Position numbers and translations under genes: made by a program
Assembly: GCA_030549775.1 (NCBI GenBank)
Contig: CM060172.1
Coordinates: 5,043,361 to 5,107,360, forward strand
From: Tamarix chinensis
Taxonomy: Eukaryota > Streptophyta > Magnoliopsida > Caryophyllales > Tamaricaceae
Direction: 5' to 3'
Length of the DNA: 64,000 nucleotides
Shown here: positions 36,626 to 47,822 of the stretch, piece by piece
How positions within the stretch are numbered: position 1 is the stretch's first letter
How the letters are laid out: every line of letters starts with the position of its first letter
Notes under the pieces: model-generated
What the model was told of the DNA's origin: nothing
What the model saw: only the letters and a program-made list of their open reading frames with translations
The model's database searches: none

Positions 36626-38160
36626 TGATAGATGAGATTTATTGATTATTTTCATGTCTAAAAATATCATTTATCCCTCATTTATTCTACTAGATTTAAT
36701 CTTTTCGTCGAGTTTTCCTCCTTTGAATAAATTTTACAGGAAAGAAAAGAATTGAAGAAATTCAAGGAGAAATCAATGAGAAGAAGAAATCAAGTAGAGA
36801 ACACATCAAGAAATGCCGAATCAAGGAGAGCAAAGTTGGAAAGGGAACAAATATATCAAGAGAAGCTAAGTTGAAACTTTCAAAGGAATTGAGTGGAAGA
36901 GTCAAAAACACGGGGGTCCCGTGTTTCTATAACACGGACCGTGTTATTTATCCCGAGTATCGGTCTATAAATCCTTGTCAGCAGAGCAGTTAGAAGAAAA
37001 CACGGGGGTCCCGTGTTTCATAAACACGGACCGTGTTTTCAATTAAAAACGTGTAACTGCCACGCGACTTGTTCCTGATAAAATTTGAAATGAAAACAGA
37101 GTTCGGGAGAGATAGAGAAAAAGGATCGAACGTATTTTTCTTCCTTTTATTCCTTTAGAACACACATGTAATGCACAATTCCAATCTTTCATCTTCTTGA
37201 ATTCTATTGATGATTTGACATTCTGCACTTCAATTGATAAGTTTCTCTATTCCTTTATAAATTTCTGTATCTTCATTTTTCAGAATCTAATTAGTTTTTG
37301 TGTAATTTTACTTGTGATCATTTCATTATTATCTAATTGTTGAAGTAATAGAATTTGTGAATGTGTTATTGTCATTAATTTTTAATATTTCTGTATAATT
37401 GTATGAATTGTGAATATGCAGAAATTTGAGTAATTAGAACAAGGTAGGGTGAATTGAAGATGGAATCATGACTTAATTATCATTTCATAATTTAAATGTT
37501 TGATTCTACATGAGGTTTAATTGAATTAATGGTTTGAATTGAATGATTCCATATCATAGATTAAGATTCTTGAATTGATTAGATTGATCACCTATTTGGT
37601 TTAGGACTTATTCTTTGCTAAGACAATGAAATTAACCCGTAATCGTTAATTAATTTGTCTATAGTAGCAAGAAGACCATTAATTCGTGCAATTGCATGAT
37701 CCGAGCTTTTGTGATTATGATTGTAGTTGGCTGCTTCCCGTTCATAATGCTACCATTAATTGAATCTAGTGTTTGTAACCTAGGTTATTAATTGGGTGCA
37801 AAAATAAATTGAGAGCATATTCAATTTATTAAGGTTGAGAGGAAGTATAGAAATTGTTATTCTGAATTTCTTAAGTCAACATTAAACTATTTAGAATCAT
37901 TCTTTTTATGTGAATGTACGACATTTTAATTCCATCACCAATTCAATCCTCCCCTAATTGTCAATTCGTGATTAAAGACTTAGTATAATCGAATTTAGTT
38001 TAGGAATCAATGGAATTGTACAAACGGGGTTATAACATCAATAGCAAAATTAGTGATTAAAACGTCATTCCTTGTGGGTTCGACTCCTTCTTGCCATATA
38101 CTACGTATTTGGGAATTAGGATTTATTTATTAAATTTGTTGTGCATACGACAGTGCATCA
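36626..38160 (+). repeat. Athila 3' LTR
   Basis: 1,535 bp, colinear with the 5' LTR. By eye there are about 15 substitutions and a 3-bp CTT insertion near its end. Palindromic modules are at 36,906-36,950 and 36,999-37,041, with TATAAAT at 36,966. Confidence 0.95.
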
Positions 38161-38254
38161 GTAATATCCCCAAAATTCACTGTTGTATATTTTGCTTCCG
38201 CTGTTTCTTTTAATAAAACAAAATTTTTCAGTAGTGAATTTTGGGAGTGTTACA
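38161..38254 (+). mobile_element. Solo LTR 1, right end
   Basis: Starts with the second GTAAT duplication of the Athila element and continues ATATCCCCAAAATTCAC to GAATTTTGGGAGTGTTACA. This matches the last 94 bp of solo LTR 2 and supplies the missing end of solo LTR 1. It is followed by the CGGTT duplication (38,255-38,259). Confidence 0.8.
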
Positions 38255-38259
38255 CGGTT

Positions 38260-39130
38260 ATCCTAGAATGATGGATTCAGGATATGGGTAGGACATTTGA
38301 GGTAGTTGACTGCCTACCTACCTGGAAGGCAGATATTATAGCTTTCTTCTTGTGAGGAGACATCAAAACCTAATGTGTAGGCCATGGTGCATTGGATGGG
38401 CGGTAGATGTCATTGGAGGATTTCAAGGTGGCGATTCGTATTAAGTTTTACCCTAAGAGTCTTAAGTGGGATAAGCTGAAGGAGTTTATGCAACTAATTG
38501 AATAGAGCATGATGGTGAGATAGTACCACACCTGGTTTACGAAGCTACTGATGTTCAAACTAAGGATCGTAGCTAATAAGTTGACAATGGTCTATTAGTT
38601 TAAGTGAGGGATCTACTTTAGAATCCGAAGGATGATGTGTCTCGTGGATTTTCAAGATTTATCCACATTGTATGAGAGGGCATGTATCGCCACTACTCTA
38701 GTTTAGGAGTAGGCTTCCATTCTAGACAAGAGGAAGCTAGAGACACAATGTTCTAGAGGTTGGATCCAGTATTGGGGAGGCATACCTCTAGGGTTTTTGC
38801 AGTGAGGTCAGAACCAACTTGAGGGAGGTTAATATCAGCATCAAGGTCAATCAAGAGGTTAGGGTAGATCAAGGTGTCAACCAAGGTGCTTCGCATATCG
38901 TTTTTGTGCTCAGGATCATCCAGGCCAGAGATACGGGGGCACTCTTATTTGGTATAGGTCATATGGTCACCTGGGCCACCAATTTTATGAGTGCCAATGT
39001 CAATAGAGTTAATATCAACAGTAGGGACCACTGATACCATATCAGTAGGATTTTTAGCAATGGACCTACTAGCAGCCTCAACTATAGTTTCAGTAGAGAG
39101 CACCTGCTCCACCTAGTGGAGAGTGTAGAG
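38260..39130 (+). pseudogene. gag C-terminal part of the level 0 gypsy element
   Basis: Continues the gag begun at 14,915. Right after the duplication the frame reads I-L-E-stop-WIQDMGRTFEVVDCLPTWKA, then FYPKSLKWDKLKEFMQLIE and DFQDLSTLYERACIA. These match the retrotransposon gag core (W-x-x-D-M-E-R-T-F-x and the C-terminal helix). A decayed zinc knuckle lies near 38,885-38,940 (CFAYRFCAQDHPGQRYG). Many in-frame stops mean it is long dead. No pol was found after it. Confidence 0.7.
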
Positions 39131-41980
39131 AGAGTTCGGGGAGACCATAGGGACTTGCCCTTTCCCTCAAAAGGGAGGAGGTTAGACTCAGGGTTTTGGG
39201 GACATAACACAACCAATTCCATAATATATGCATCAAAATGGCACATAAGTCATGTAACTAATCACACTCATCACTTGGTATGTAATGTAAAACAAATATA
39301 TTATATTTTGTGATTTTATTTGTTTGTTAATTTCTATTTAATGTATAATTATTTCTTTTATTTTCTTTTGTGATGTTTCTAATCTTTTTTGTATGTAGTA
39401 TTCATATAATTCAACAACTTATGTTGTTTTTTAGTTGCAATAACTTTTAGTGACAAAAAAACTTAACAATAATCTTTCTAATTTATTTTTAAAATTTTGT
39501 AACATTCAATCATATAAATCTCTATTTTTATTTTCTTAAGACTTTATGATCCTAAGATCCAATTCTATGATTTGATTTTGATCACCCATCTCAATTCTTT
39601 GATGAACATTGATGCTAACAACATTAGTTTGGTGGTGCTTTTTGAGAGACACTTGATAGAATCTAGTGATTGACTTGAGGTTGAGTTACTTGATTTTAAT
39701 GAGTCTATAACCAAATGTGGTGATTGGTAGAGAGATGCACTTGATAGACTCATACTTGAGTATGAACGTGAGTTGCCTTTTATGGGAGATTATGGTTATT
39801 TCTCTAGAGTACTAATGAATCCCCAAGGTGTACATAAGGTCATTGTAGCACTTGTTTGTGTTGTATCACAGAGTTTGTAGAAAATTTAAGGGGGTATTAA
39901 CCTAATGCTTTCTAGTTAAAGAGAAATTCACTAAGTAGACTAAGTTATAACCTCACTACTCATGTATCAATTCTATTGAAAGACATTAAAATTTTATTTT
40001 TCCCGAGTTGTTATTCATTCTTTTTGTTTGAGTCTTCTTGCAATTATTGGGGTATTGCTAGGAAAAAACTACAATATAACTTAACTCCTTTTATTCAATA
40101 TATTTATTTTTGATATATCCAGCTTACTCGGTACACTTATCCCAACACATTATCCTTAACCAATGTATTTGGTGTATTCATTATGGTATATTATCTTTAT
40201 CTAATATATTTAATATTGATATTTTCCCCCTATTCCTTGTATTTGATGAGTTCAACTCCCAATTAAATTTCTAGTACATTCACACTATTAAATTTGGTGT
40301 TCATTAAGTGATGGATTTATGAAACTAATGTAGTTATTAATAGTGATTGAGAACTTTATATTCGGGCATAAACAAACACCAAAGTCTTAACCCCCCCTCA
40401 ATATCCTTCCTCCTTTCATATGTATCTTGGAACATTCTATTCCACAAACTCCACATTGATGCAATGGAAATACTAAAAGTTATATACATTGAGGGTTAGC
40501 TTATTTAATTATAAATCCCATTGTTTTAACCTTGGTTGAAGGATTGAGTCAACTAGCATAATTAGACAAGATAAAGTGATTTATTATTTACGCATCAATT
40601 TGCACGAATTTTTAAGGGTCAATATGCAAATTTTAATTACATATCAAGCCTTGCACATGGAGGGGATATTCGTGCCTGAGGATAAATGGTTCTATTTAGT
40701 TGATTTATTAACTATTAACTAGTGAGATATTAGTTAATGTTTTATCTTGTTAGCTAGAACCTTTTCATGTTTCTTTTATGTGTGGCATAATTTACAACCA
40801 ATTTTGTTTGGATTTTCTTTCAAATTTTTAGTAATCTTTGTATGGAATAGTTATATTGATAAGGTGTTAATAAAGCTATTAAATCATGTTGTAAATTTGA
40901 ATATGCATGGATCATACATTGTAATTAACTTGTGTTTGAATCTTCATTAAAATACTTTGTGAGTTCAGCCTTTTTTATGTTATTTTTGTGATTCACAATT
41001 ATGTTTCTCTACTTAAGATCTATGTGATTTAATCAGAAAGAGATTTTATTAAAATTAATACAATCATAACCCTAAAAATTTCCCTATATAATTGATCCAC
41101 ACATATTCAAATTCAAGCCCAAATATATTATCATCACCAAAATCATGACCTAAACCCTCTTCCTTTATCAAGAATCATCACCCTCATTAATACTCTTATT
41201 AACCATAATTTACTGTTTTATTATCATTATCATTAAGTAAAAATTAATAACCCCATAATCCTGAATTAAATTTTCATAATTCCTAAACCGAAACCTGAAA
41301 CCTTAATCCACAAACACTAAAATATAGTTACTAAAATCTATCTATTTCCACTTCTAGTTTGGGTTCGATTCTTGAGAGTTTGGTCTCAAGCATCCTATTT
41401 TGGTATTGTGAACTTTCAAAATGCATCACACATCCTTCACCTTTAAGTGCACAATTTTGAGGGATTGTTGTAGTAACCTTTGGGAGCAGACCTTTGTAGA
41501 TTGCTCTATAGTTGAGCTCACATTAGCTTTCAAGGCAGTGGTGTTGTCTACAACACAACAAAATCTCAACATTTAGTTGCAAGCTCTTTACTGTTATCTT
41601 TTAAATATCTAGTAGAAACAAAAAAAAAAAAAATTCTTTCAAGTAAAATAATTGATTACAACATTAGATACCGTATAATTGAATAAAATTATCTTAAGGA
41701 TATATCATGAATTCATTAGTTTTGAATGTTTAAACTTTGGTCATTTTATATTTTTCTTCTACTATATTATTTAATAAATGTTAATTATTATTATTATTAT
41801 TATTAAATGTTAATAATAATTTTATTTTATTATTCATTTTAAATAGTATATATTTTCTTTACTATAATATACTATATTTCTAACTGTGGTATCATAATCA
41901 CAGTGGGATATATAGCTAAAGAAGAGAGAAATAAGATGGTCATGGGTGGAGCTACCTACTGGCTAGCCTCGCGAAAACAA
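39131..41980. other. Intergenic DNA, no supported gene
   Basis: AT-rich. A frame near 39,740-39,870 reads DALDRLILEYERELPFMGD and similar, but it is short, broken and not recognised. An (ATT)n microsatellite lies at about 41,787-41,812 and a poly(A) run at 41,619. The dispersed repeat at 40,490 is listed separately. Confidence 0.5.
40490..41060 (+). repeat. Dispersed repeat, copy 2
   Basis: Diverged relative of 6,620-7,230 in the same orientation (TTAACCTTGGTTGAAGGATT, ACTAGCATAATTAGAC, TTGTGTTTGAATCTTC). Not classified. Confidence 0.5.
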
Positions 41981-41981
41981 G

Positions 41982-41987
41982 TTTATT
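41982..41987 (-). terminator. Candidate polyadenylation signal of the lyase gene
   Basis: AATAAA on the minus strand, about 175 bp past the stop codon. It fits the usual 3' UTR length of plant genes, but there is no independent support. Confidence 0.3.
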
Positions 41988-42161
41988 ACTTGATATAATT
42001 ATTACAACATTCTCTTTTATACACAGGAATGTTAGTAATGTAATTGTACGCTAACATGAACTAACACTCGACATAAAGGCAGTGGGAAATAAAAACTAAT
42101 GATCGATCACATTTGTCATTAATAACTAGCCTCAGGCTAGGTGGTTGTATATATTCTTTAC

Positions 42162-45100
42162 TTAGGATTGAGACTTTGAGGATGGACCTTCAAGACGAAT
42201 GTAGTCATACATAATGCCCTGGAAAGGGCTAGTGCTCCTAGGTTGAGTGAAGAAAATGGTGTTGTCGCCTTCAAGAAAGCTCTTGCCTTGTATATCCACA
42301 CTGTAAAGCCAGTAGAGTCCGTGAATCCCATGTCTTGCTATCGAATTGTCCCTCCCGATAAGCCCAGTTGAAAATATTGGACGATTTGCTTTTGGATCAT
42401 TGACCCTTACCTACAAGTTATAATCGACCAACAAACAAACTAGGTGCATATTAGTATTAATGCATGCATGGAATGTGTGTGTGTGTGTGCGCATGTGTGC
42501 ACACGCATGCACGTGCGACCTTTTATCATGGGCTAGCTGTTGGAAGGAAATGTACTTGTAGCTCTGCAAGAGTTGCTGAAGCGAGTGCCACCCTCAACTT
42601 ATATTGTCCTGTTTGATCCACATTGTTGAGCTTGAATCTGACTTCCCATGTTGTACCTTGATATTTGTCATCCTTTCTCCTAAACATGAACGGATGAAGT
42701 AAAATAAATTTAGGGAGCCCCGACTTGGATGTTCAAGCTGTAATCTATAGTTACACCGGTATTGATTTAGTCGTATACCTTGGAGCTTGGACAAAAAACC
42801 AATCTTTCCTATAATCACTTACACCGACCGTGTAAGTCAAATCTTGATCTGGATATAATTCAGCATACCTTTCCCACAAGCCATACTGCCTAAATCTGTT
42901 CGTCATATATATAAAGTTTTAGCAAAAATGCGCGCTCAGGACAGGAAAAGGGGGACGTGCTCTCATGTATCTTATCTAGCCTTTTGATCATGTAGCCGAA
43001 CCTGTCTGGATGATCGAGGTATAGTCTATTGAGATATTTAGGATTGGGGTCAGGCACGTAGAACTCTACAGCAGAACGATCAGGGATTCCGATTTCCCAT
43101 AACGTTGGTCCGTCTCTTGGCGGTTCATAGACAAGATCACCCATGAAAATATCACAACCTACAAAAATTAACATCGAATTGTTATATATGGTTTATAAAC
43201 AAGATTATTTTATTAATCATTGTGTTATGTGTGAGTATATACATTTAAATGATCTAGTAAGAAGCAAGATGATGAATGACCTGCGGTGATGGTAATTGCA
43301 ACGTCAGATACATAGTCTCCAATAAAACCAGGAACCCAAGCAAAGAGGTTGTAGTCCCCTTGACGTGCGTCTTTAATGAAGAAATAACCATTTTCATCTG
43401 TTCTTGTCCAGAATTGATAGGCCTGTAATATACAGAAACAAATGTGTTGACAAAATTCCTCATTCCTTCTTCTGAAGCCTGTAGAAGCAGCAAGCAATAA
43501 GGGTCTTTTATTGCGGATTTTTCACTATAGGTATTAGTATTGTTGGGGAGTAAATCAAAGAGAAGCACAAGCCCGTCTTAACTGAGATTCTATTCCAAAA
43601 TCGACTAACAATGGGTGGATTAGTCCACAAGTATATATATTAGACAATTCCACCTTAAATGCTGGATCCGGAACAATATATAGCTTACACATAAAACTTA
43701 ACTAGTATTGTCTTATTTCTCTGTCAAACTTAATGGGTAGGTACGCAAAATTTTCCATAACAGAAAAATTGGTTACACTATCCCAATCATCGTTTAGGGT
43801 TGCTTTACCTTGCATTCTCGTTGCCATGATCCGGCATCTCCTGGCGGGGCTAGTCCTATATAAGCCCCATTTGCGGGTATATCGCCATCGTTAACATATC
43901 TGAACACGATTTAAGTTAATGCCCATCTATGATTAGTTCTTAGCTAATAGGTGCTACTAAATGAGCGACGAAATAAACATTATACAGAAGAAGATCAGGA
44001 TGCCAATTAAACCTGTCTTTGACTAGAAATCTGCCGAAGACTCTACCACGCTGATCAGATGACGGGAAATCATCCGATGCTGGAAATACATAAGGCCATC
44101 TTTCTACTTCAAACCTCATCTGAAGGGTCATATATGTACGAGTTGTTTATATGATGAAAGTTCCTAATATAATACGGATGGCTACAAACTAGAAATCAAA
44201 TTCAGATTTTAAAAGCCATAAAACATGTATTTTCGACGAGAAGAGGCACGGGCACCCACACACGTAAACCCACTGACCTGTTCCTTAGCATCTTCCCAGA
44301 GCCAATGCCAATCCGTTTCCTTAGGAACAGAGTTACAGTAAATGAAAACCGGACCAAAAACCTTCTTCCATGTCTCTCCGTCTCTGAATTTAGGTACCAG
44401 ATCATCTCCCGCATAGTGAGCAGCAAGGAAAACCTGATGTTTAACAATTTTGTACAATTAACCACATTCAGTTTCAATCAGTCACAGTTTTACACACACC
44501 AAACGATCAGGATGGTTGCATAAAATTAATTAAGGCTTTCGTAATACAAACTAACCGAGAGAGAAGTCGGACCAACATGTGAGGTAAGATTCTGCTTGAC
44601 TGGTCCGCCTGACCGATACTCGTAGCTCGGTGTGATTTGCCAGAATCCGGTGGGCTTGTCCTTGCATATCCACCCGTGAAGCAGTATGTCCTTGTTCTCA
44701 CAAGAATATTGGTACTTGTCATCTACCTAATAAAGATACATACATAATGAGTAGATATTTTTTAGGCTCTCGGCACCAAAATTCGAACTGATTACTCATA
44801 TATCCATGACATGGGACACACACACACATATATATATATTTGCGCGATCTGAACCTGAAAATTTTATTCATGTTCCCAGCAAATTTACTAACCTCTCCTC
44901 TGAATTGGTCCTCAACAGGATTAGTAAGCAGGACGGCTTCCTGGTAGGCAAGGACTTGGCACCTCTGTGGCATCCGGTCATCAGGCAAAGGCATATCTCT
45001 CTGCCTATTATCTGCTATGGCCATGTATTGAAACCTACCATGCATTATTATATATAGATTGATTAATGGAGTTTCTTCAGGCAGCAAACTAATTACAGAA

Positions 45101-46273
45101 ATGTGTTTATTTCAAACTTTTAACAGTATACATATATTATCCATCATTACCGATCTTTGTTGAGTTTGAATGCTATTCTGGTTTCTGCAAGGTTGAAGCC
45201 TGGCCATTCTTGCATGTGTTCATATATGGCATAGGTATAGAAACCAGATAAACCTCGAAGCATCACAAACCTGAATAGAGATACCATATCGACTGTCAAG
45301 TATCATCAATCAATCATTACAAAACCGGTCTAGGTAGCTAGCAACCTTCAATTAATCTAAACTTCTTGTTGTATATAATTAATGTACGTATGACTACAAA
45401 TGAGTACATAACCTTTTGTCAATATTGAGGGGGACTAATTTTCCTTGAAGTGAAGTATCCCATGTTCTCTTGAAAGAGACTTCTACATGATTATCGTCCT
45501 GTACTACGACTTCAAAACTTGTTCCCTTAATCCTGCGTATATATATTATAACATGACATACACATATACAAGAGAAATGGAAATTTTAATCTCACCATAT
45601 ATTACTCAGTTAAGTAATTATTTCAATAAAAAATTAAGAAAGGTACTCCAATTCAAATGGCTTAGCTCGTAAAATTGAAAAGGGACATGAAAAGAGAGCA
45701 GTGAGCTTGCACATACACATCAAAAATCCCCTGTCCAGAAGGCTCGCTCCAAACAAGGTCCCAATACCTGCAATTAAATTTTATTGGTAGTAATCACCAT
45801 CAAATTACAAAATGAATGCAACGAGTATATTCATCAGAGTACTCTCAAATGGAGCCGCTGCTTCAACTACTAAAGCGCGTATAATATCCATTTTTGTTTA
45901 TAATTACCCTCTGTTATCTTCTTGATTTCGCTCTTCCAACAAGTTATCGATCCCATTGTACTGCATTCCCGTCACAATCCCCTGTGGTTTTGAGAGCGTG
46001 ACTTGCAGTAGGCCGTTTTCCATTACGACCTGCAAGCATCCATCATCAGATTTCAACATTCTCGTGTGTGTGTGTGTGTGTTTGTGTAACTAAGAAACCT
46101 GCAGGACGACTGACTGGATTGAAATTACATGACTATCCTGGATTTGTGAGCTCGAAAATGCTAACATGGAGAGAAAATGAGAGGGACGAAAAACAATAGA
46201 AAGAAGTCACGAGGCATTCGATTGAAATTACATGACTATCCTGGATTTGCAGCTTCACGCCCTGAAATGACAT
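42162..46273 (-). CDS. Rhamnogalacturonan endolyase (PL4), 15 exons, intact
   Basis: Cleaves the rhamnose-galacturonic acid backbone of pectin (rhamnogalacturonan I) by beta-elimination, acting in the cell wall. Exons in coding order: 46273-46232, 46029-45908, 45767-45717, 45532-45413, 45270-45151, 45034-44893, 44726-44556, 44433-44278, 44119-44013, 43899-43809, 43422-43281, 43158-43002, 42895-42779, 42679-42556, 42410-42162. All introns are GT-AG, phases match at every junction, and the sum is 1,911 bp (636 residues), normal for the family. The N-terminal rhamnogalacturonate lyase domain includes NGIDNLLEERNQ, GYWDLVWSEPSGQGIFDV and LTSHVGPTSLSVFLAAHYAG. A fibronectin-III-like part follows (AYQFWTRTDENGYFFIKDAR), then a carbohydrate-binding-like C-terminus (GDLVYEPPRDGPTLWEIGIP, RQYGLWERYAELYPDQDL, MYDYIRLEGP). 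MSFQGVKLQIQDSH is the chosen start. No clear signal peptide is visible, as in several relatives. Substrate specificity is inferred from family. Confidence 0.93.
46117..46249 (-). repeat. 30-bp direct repeat duplicating the exon 1 splice donor
   Basis: An identical 30-bp sequence occurs at 46,117-46,146 (inside intron 1) and 46,220-46,249 (exon 1/intron 1 junction), 103 bp apart. Each copy contains the end of exon 1 (GATAGTCAT) and the donor GTAATTTCAAT. Confidence 0.85.
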
Positions 46274-46390
46274 TTCTGGGATGGAAGCTTCTTCAGTCTG
46301 CGGATGGATCGACCTTCTATTTACCAAAGGCAAGGGAAAGGGAAAAGGATGTAGCCTGGAAGTTAAATAACTGATTGTCAGATGCTGCCC

Positions 46391-46397
46391 ATTTATA
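46391..46397 (-). promoter_or_regulatory. TATA box of the lyase gene
   Basis: On the minus strand TATAAAT in the context ATCTATAAATGGGC, about 120 bp before the start codon. This predicts a 5' untranslated region of around 90 bp. It also rules out the upstream in-frame ATG at 46,423, which lies before this TATA box. Confidence 0.5.
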
Positions 46398-46399
46398 GA

Positions 46400-47822
46400 T
46401 ATGTACGTACAATGGGATACCAATATATCATGTGCATTAACATTAAAATTTTAACATATAGAAACGAATATACCGATGGTGCGTGAGAAGATGAGACAAA
46501 TTATACCCCAAGTTAACTTAATCTCATGCGCATTTTGTTGCTGCTTCTTTGACACTTCAAGGAGAAAGAGACAGTAGGTGAGTGGGTGCGTTTCTCCATC
46601 CGGATAAGAATAATCCTGGCCTGTGGATTGGATTCAAATCAAAGCAAATTCTCTCAACAATTTCTTTGTATTGATAATATATTATAATCATGCCGATCAA
46701 ATCTCTTAACTTTGTCGCCACAAACTGATTCCGCGATTGGGGTTTTGGATTACATAGATTTGCCACAAAAGATTAATCTGGTATTCGAGCGACGAGGTAG
46801 ATCAAAAGTTCATCACGGTTTGGTGGGATACATTATTCAGTGTCATTATTGACATTTTTTCTTACTTGGTCCACTTTTCTTTTTCTTTTTCCCTCGACAT
46901 CACTGGTAAATTAGCCGTTCCACTCGGAGCACGATTCGACCGACACATGACAAATAAGACTTAACCAAATGACAACTCAATTGGTTATCCAACCAAACCA
47001 CTCCAACCCCAGCCTCTTCAACATATTGCTCAATAAGGAGACGTATAGAACTCACCCAATGATTCGACGAGAGACCCATGACTGATGTTCGGGATTGCTG
47101 CCATGTATGACATTTTTGAACGACCCGCCGGAATAATCGGAATAGAATATTATCTATATACAAATAATTACCCAACATGAATATTTTTTTACTAGCCTCT
47201 CAAGATAAACAAAGTTCAAATATAGCTTACCGATATATTAATTAAGAATAACCTCGTGGCTAATCATATAATCTAGAATTCCTGCTCTCAATTAAAATTT
47301 CTTAACTATCAAACAACTAGATTTAAAATACAAGAATTCTCTCTCCCAATTCTTATTTCTAACACTTGTTGTTGAGTAGCATCTAGTAAACTTATTTTAT
47401 ATACGCTAAGAAATAGACAAAAATAATATGCAAAAAATCGAACCGAAAAACATAGGGTGTGGAAACTTTCCATTAACACAAGTCCCTCGTGTCGACAAAC
47501 ATGGTCCTATTAGCAAAGATAACCCCTTCATATTGAGCTTTGTCACTCCTACTTTTACTTGGGTTTTTTTTTTTTTTGCTTTTCTTTGATACAGACATGT
47601 TCCTCAAATTTACCTAATCTTATAGACCTCTAAAGACATTTGTTCTCTTTATTCTTCTTCATTCTAAGTCCTCTTACCTTACACACATGGGCTTGAGTCA
47701 AGGAAAAAAAAAAACTCCCTTTTAAGTCATATATACCTACACCCATGATAAAACTACATGATCATGGCATCATCCATCATCCAACAATGCCTCATCATAA
47801 TCTATAGTTCTTACAACACTAT
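46400..47822. other. Lyase upstream region and intergenic DNA
   Basis: Upstream flank of the lyase gene. I see no second gene. A 92-codon minus frame at 46,900-47,178 has no recognisable motif and no start context. Confidence 0.5.

Larger units (their letters stand above)
25421..38160 (+). mobile_element. Athila-type Ty3/gypsy LTR retrotransposon, nearly intact
   Basis: A 12.7-kb element with nearly identical LTRs (1,532 and 1,535 bp), exact 5-bp target duplications, a tRNA-Asp primer site and a polypurine tract. It has gag-PR-RT-RNase H-integrase in one frame, broken by two stop codons, and a third reading frame of the ATHILA ORF-1 type after integrase. The order PR-RT-RH-INT is Ty3/gypsy. 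The integrase ends in [12 protein letters not shown] with no chromodomain, and the tRNA-Asp primer site plus the extra downstream frame point to the Athila lineage. By eye the LTRs differ at about 15 substitutions and one 3-bp indel, so the insertion is young. The stops mean this copy could move only with help. Confidence 0.95.

Noticed and set aside
42890..45087. Several separate minus-strand frames as independent small genes
   Set aside because: They are single exons of the lyase gene read into their introns; splice sites and phases join them.
46274..46423. Upstream in-frame ATG at 46,423 as the lyase start
   Set aside because: It lies upstream of the likely TATA box, adds an unconserved low-complexity N-terminus, and the family normally starts close to the chosen methionine.
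46900..47178. 92-codon minus frame upstream of the lyase
   Set aside because: No motif, no promoter or splice context, composition like the intergenic flank.
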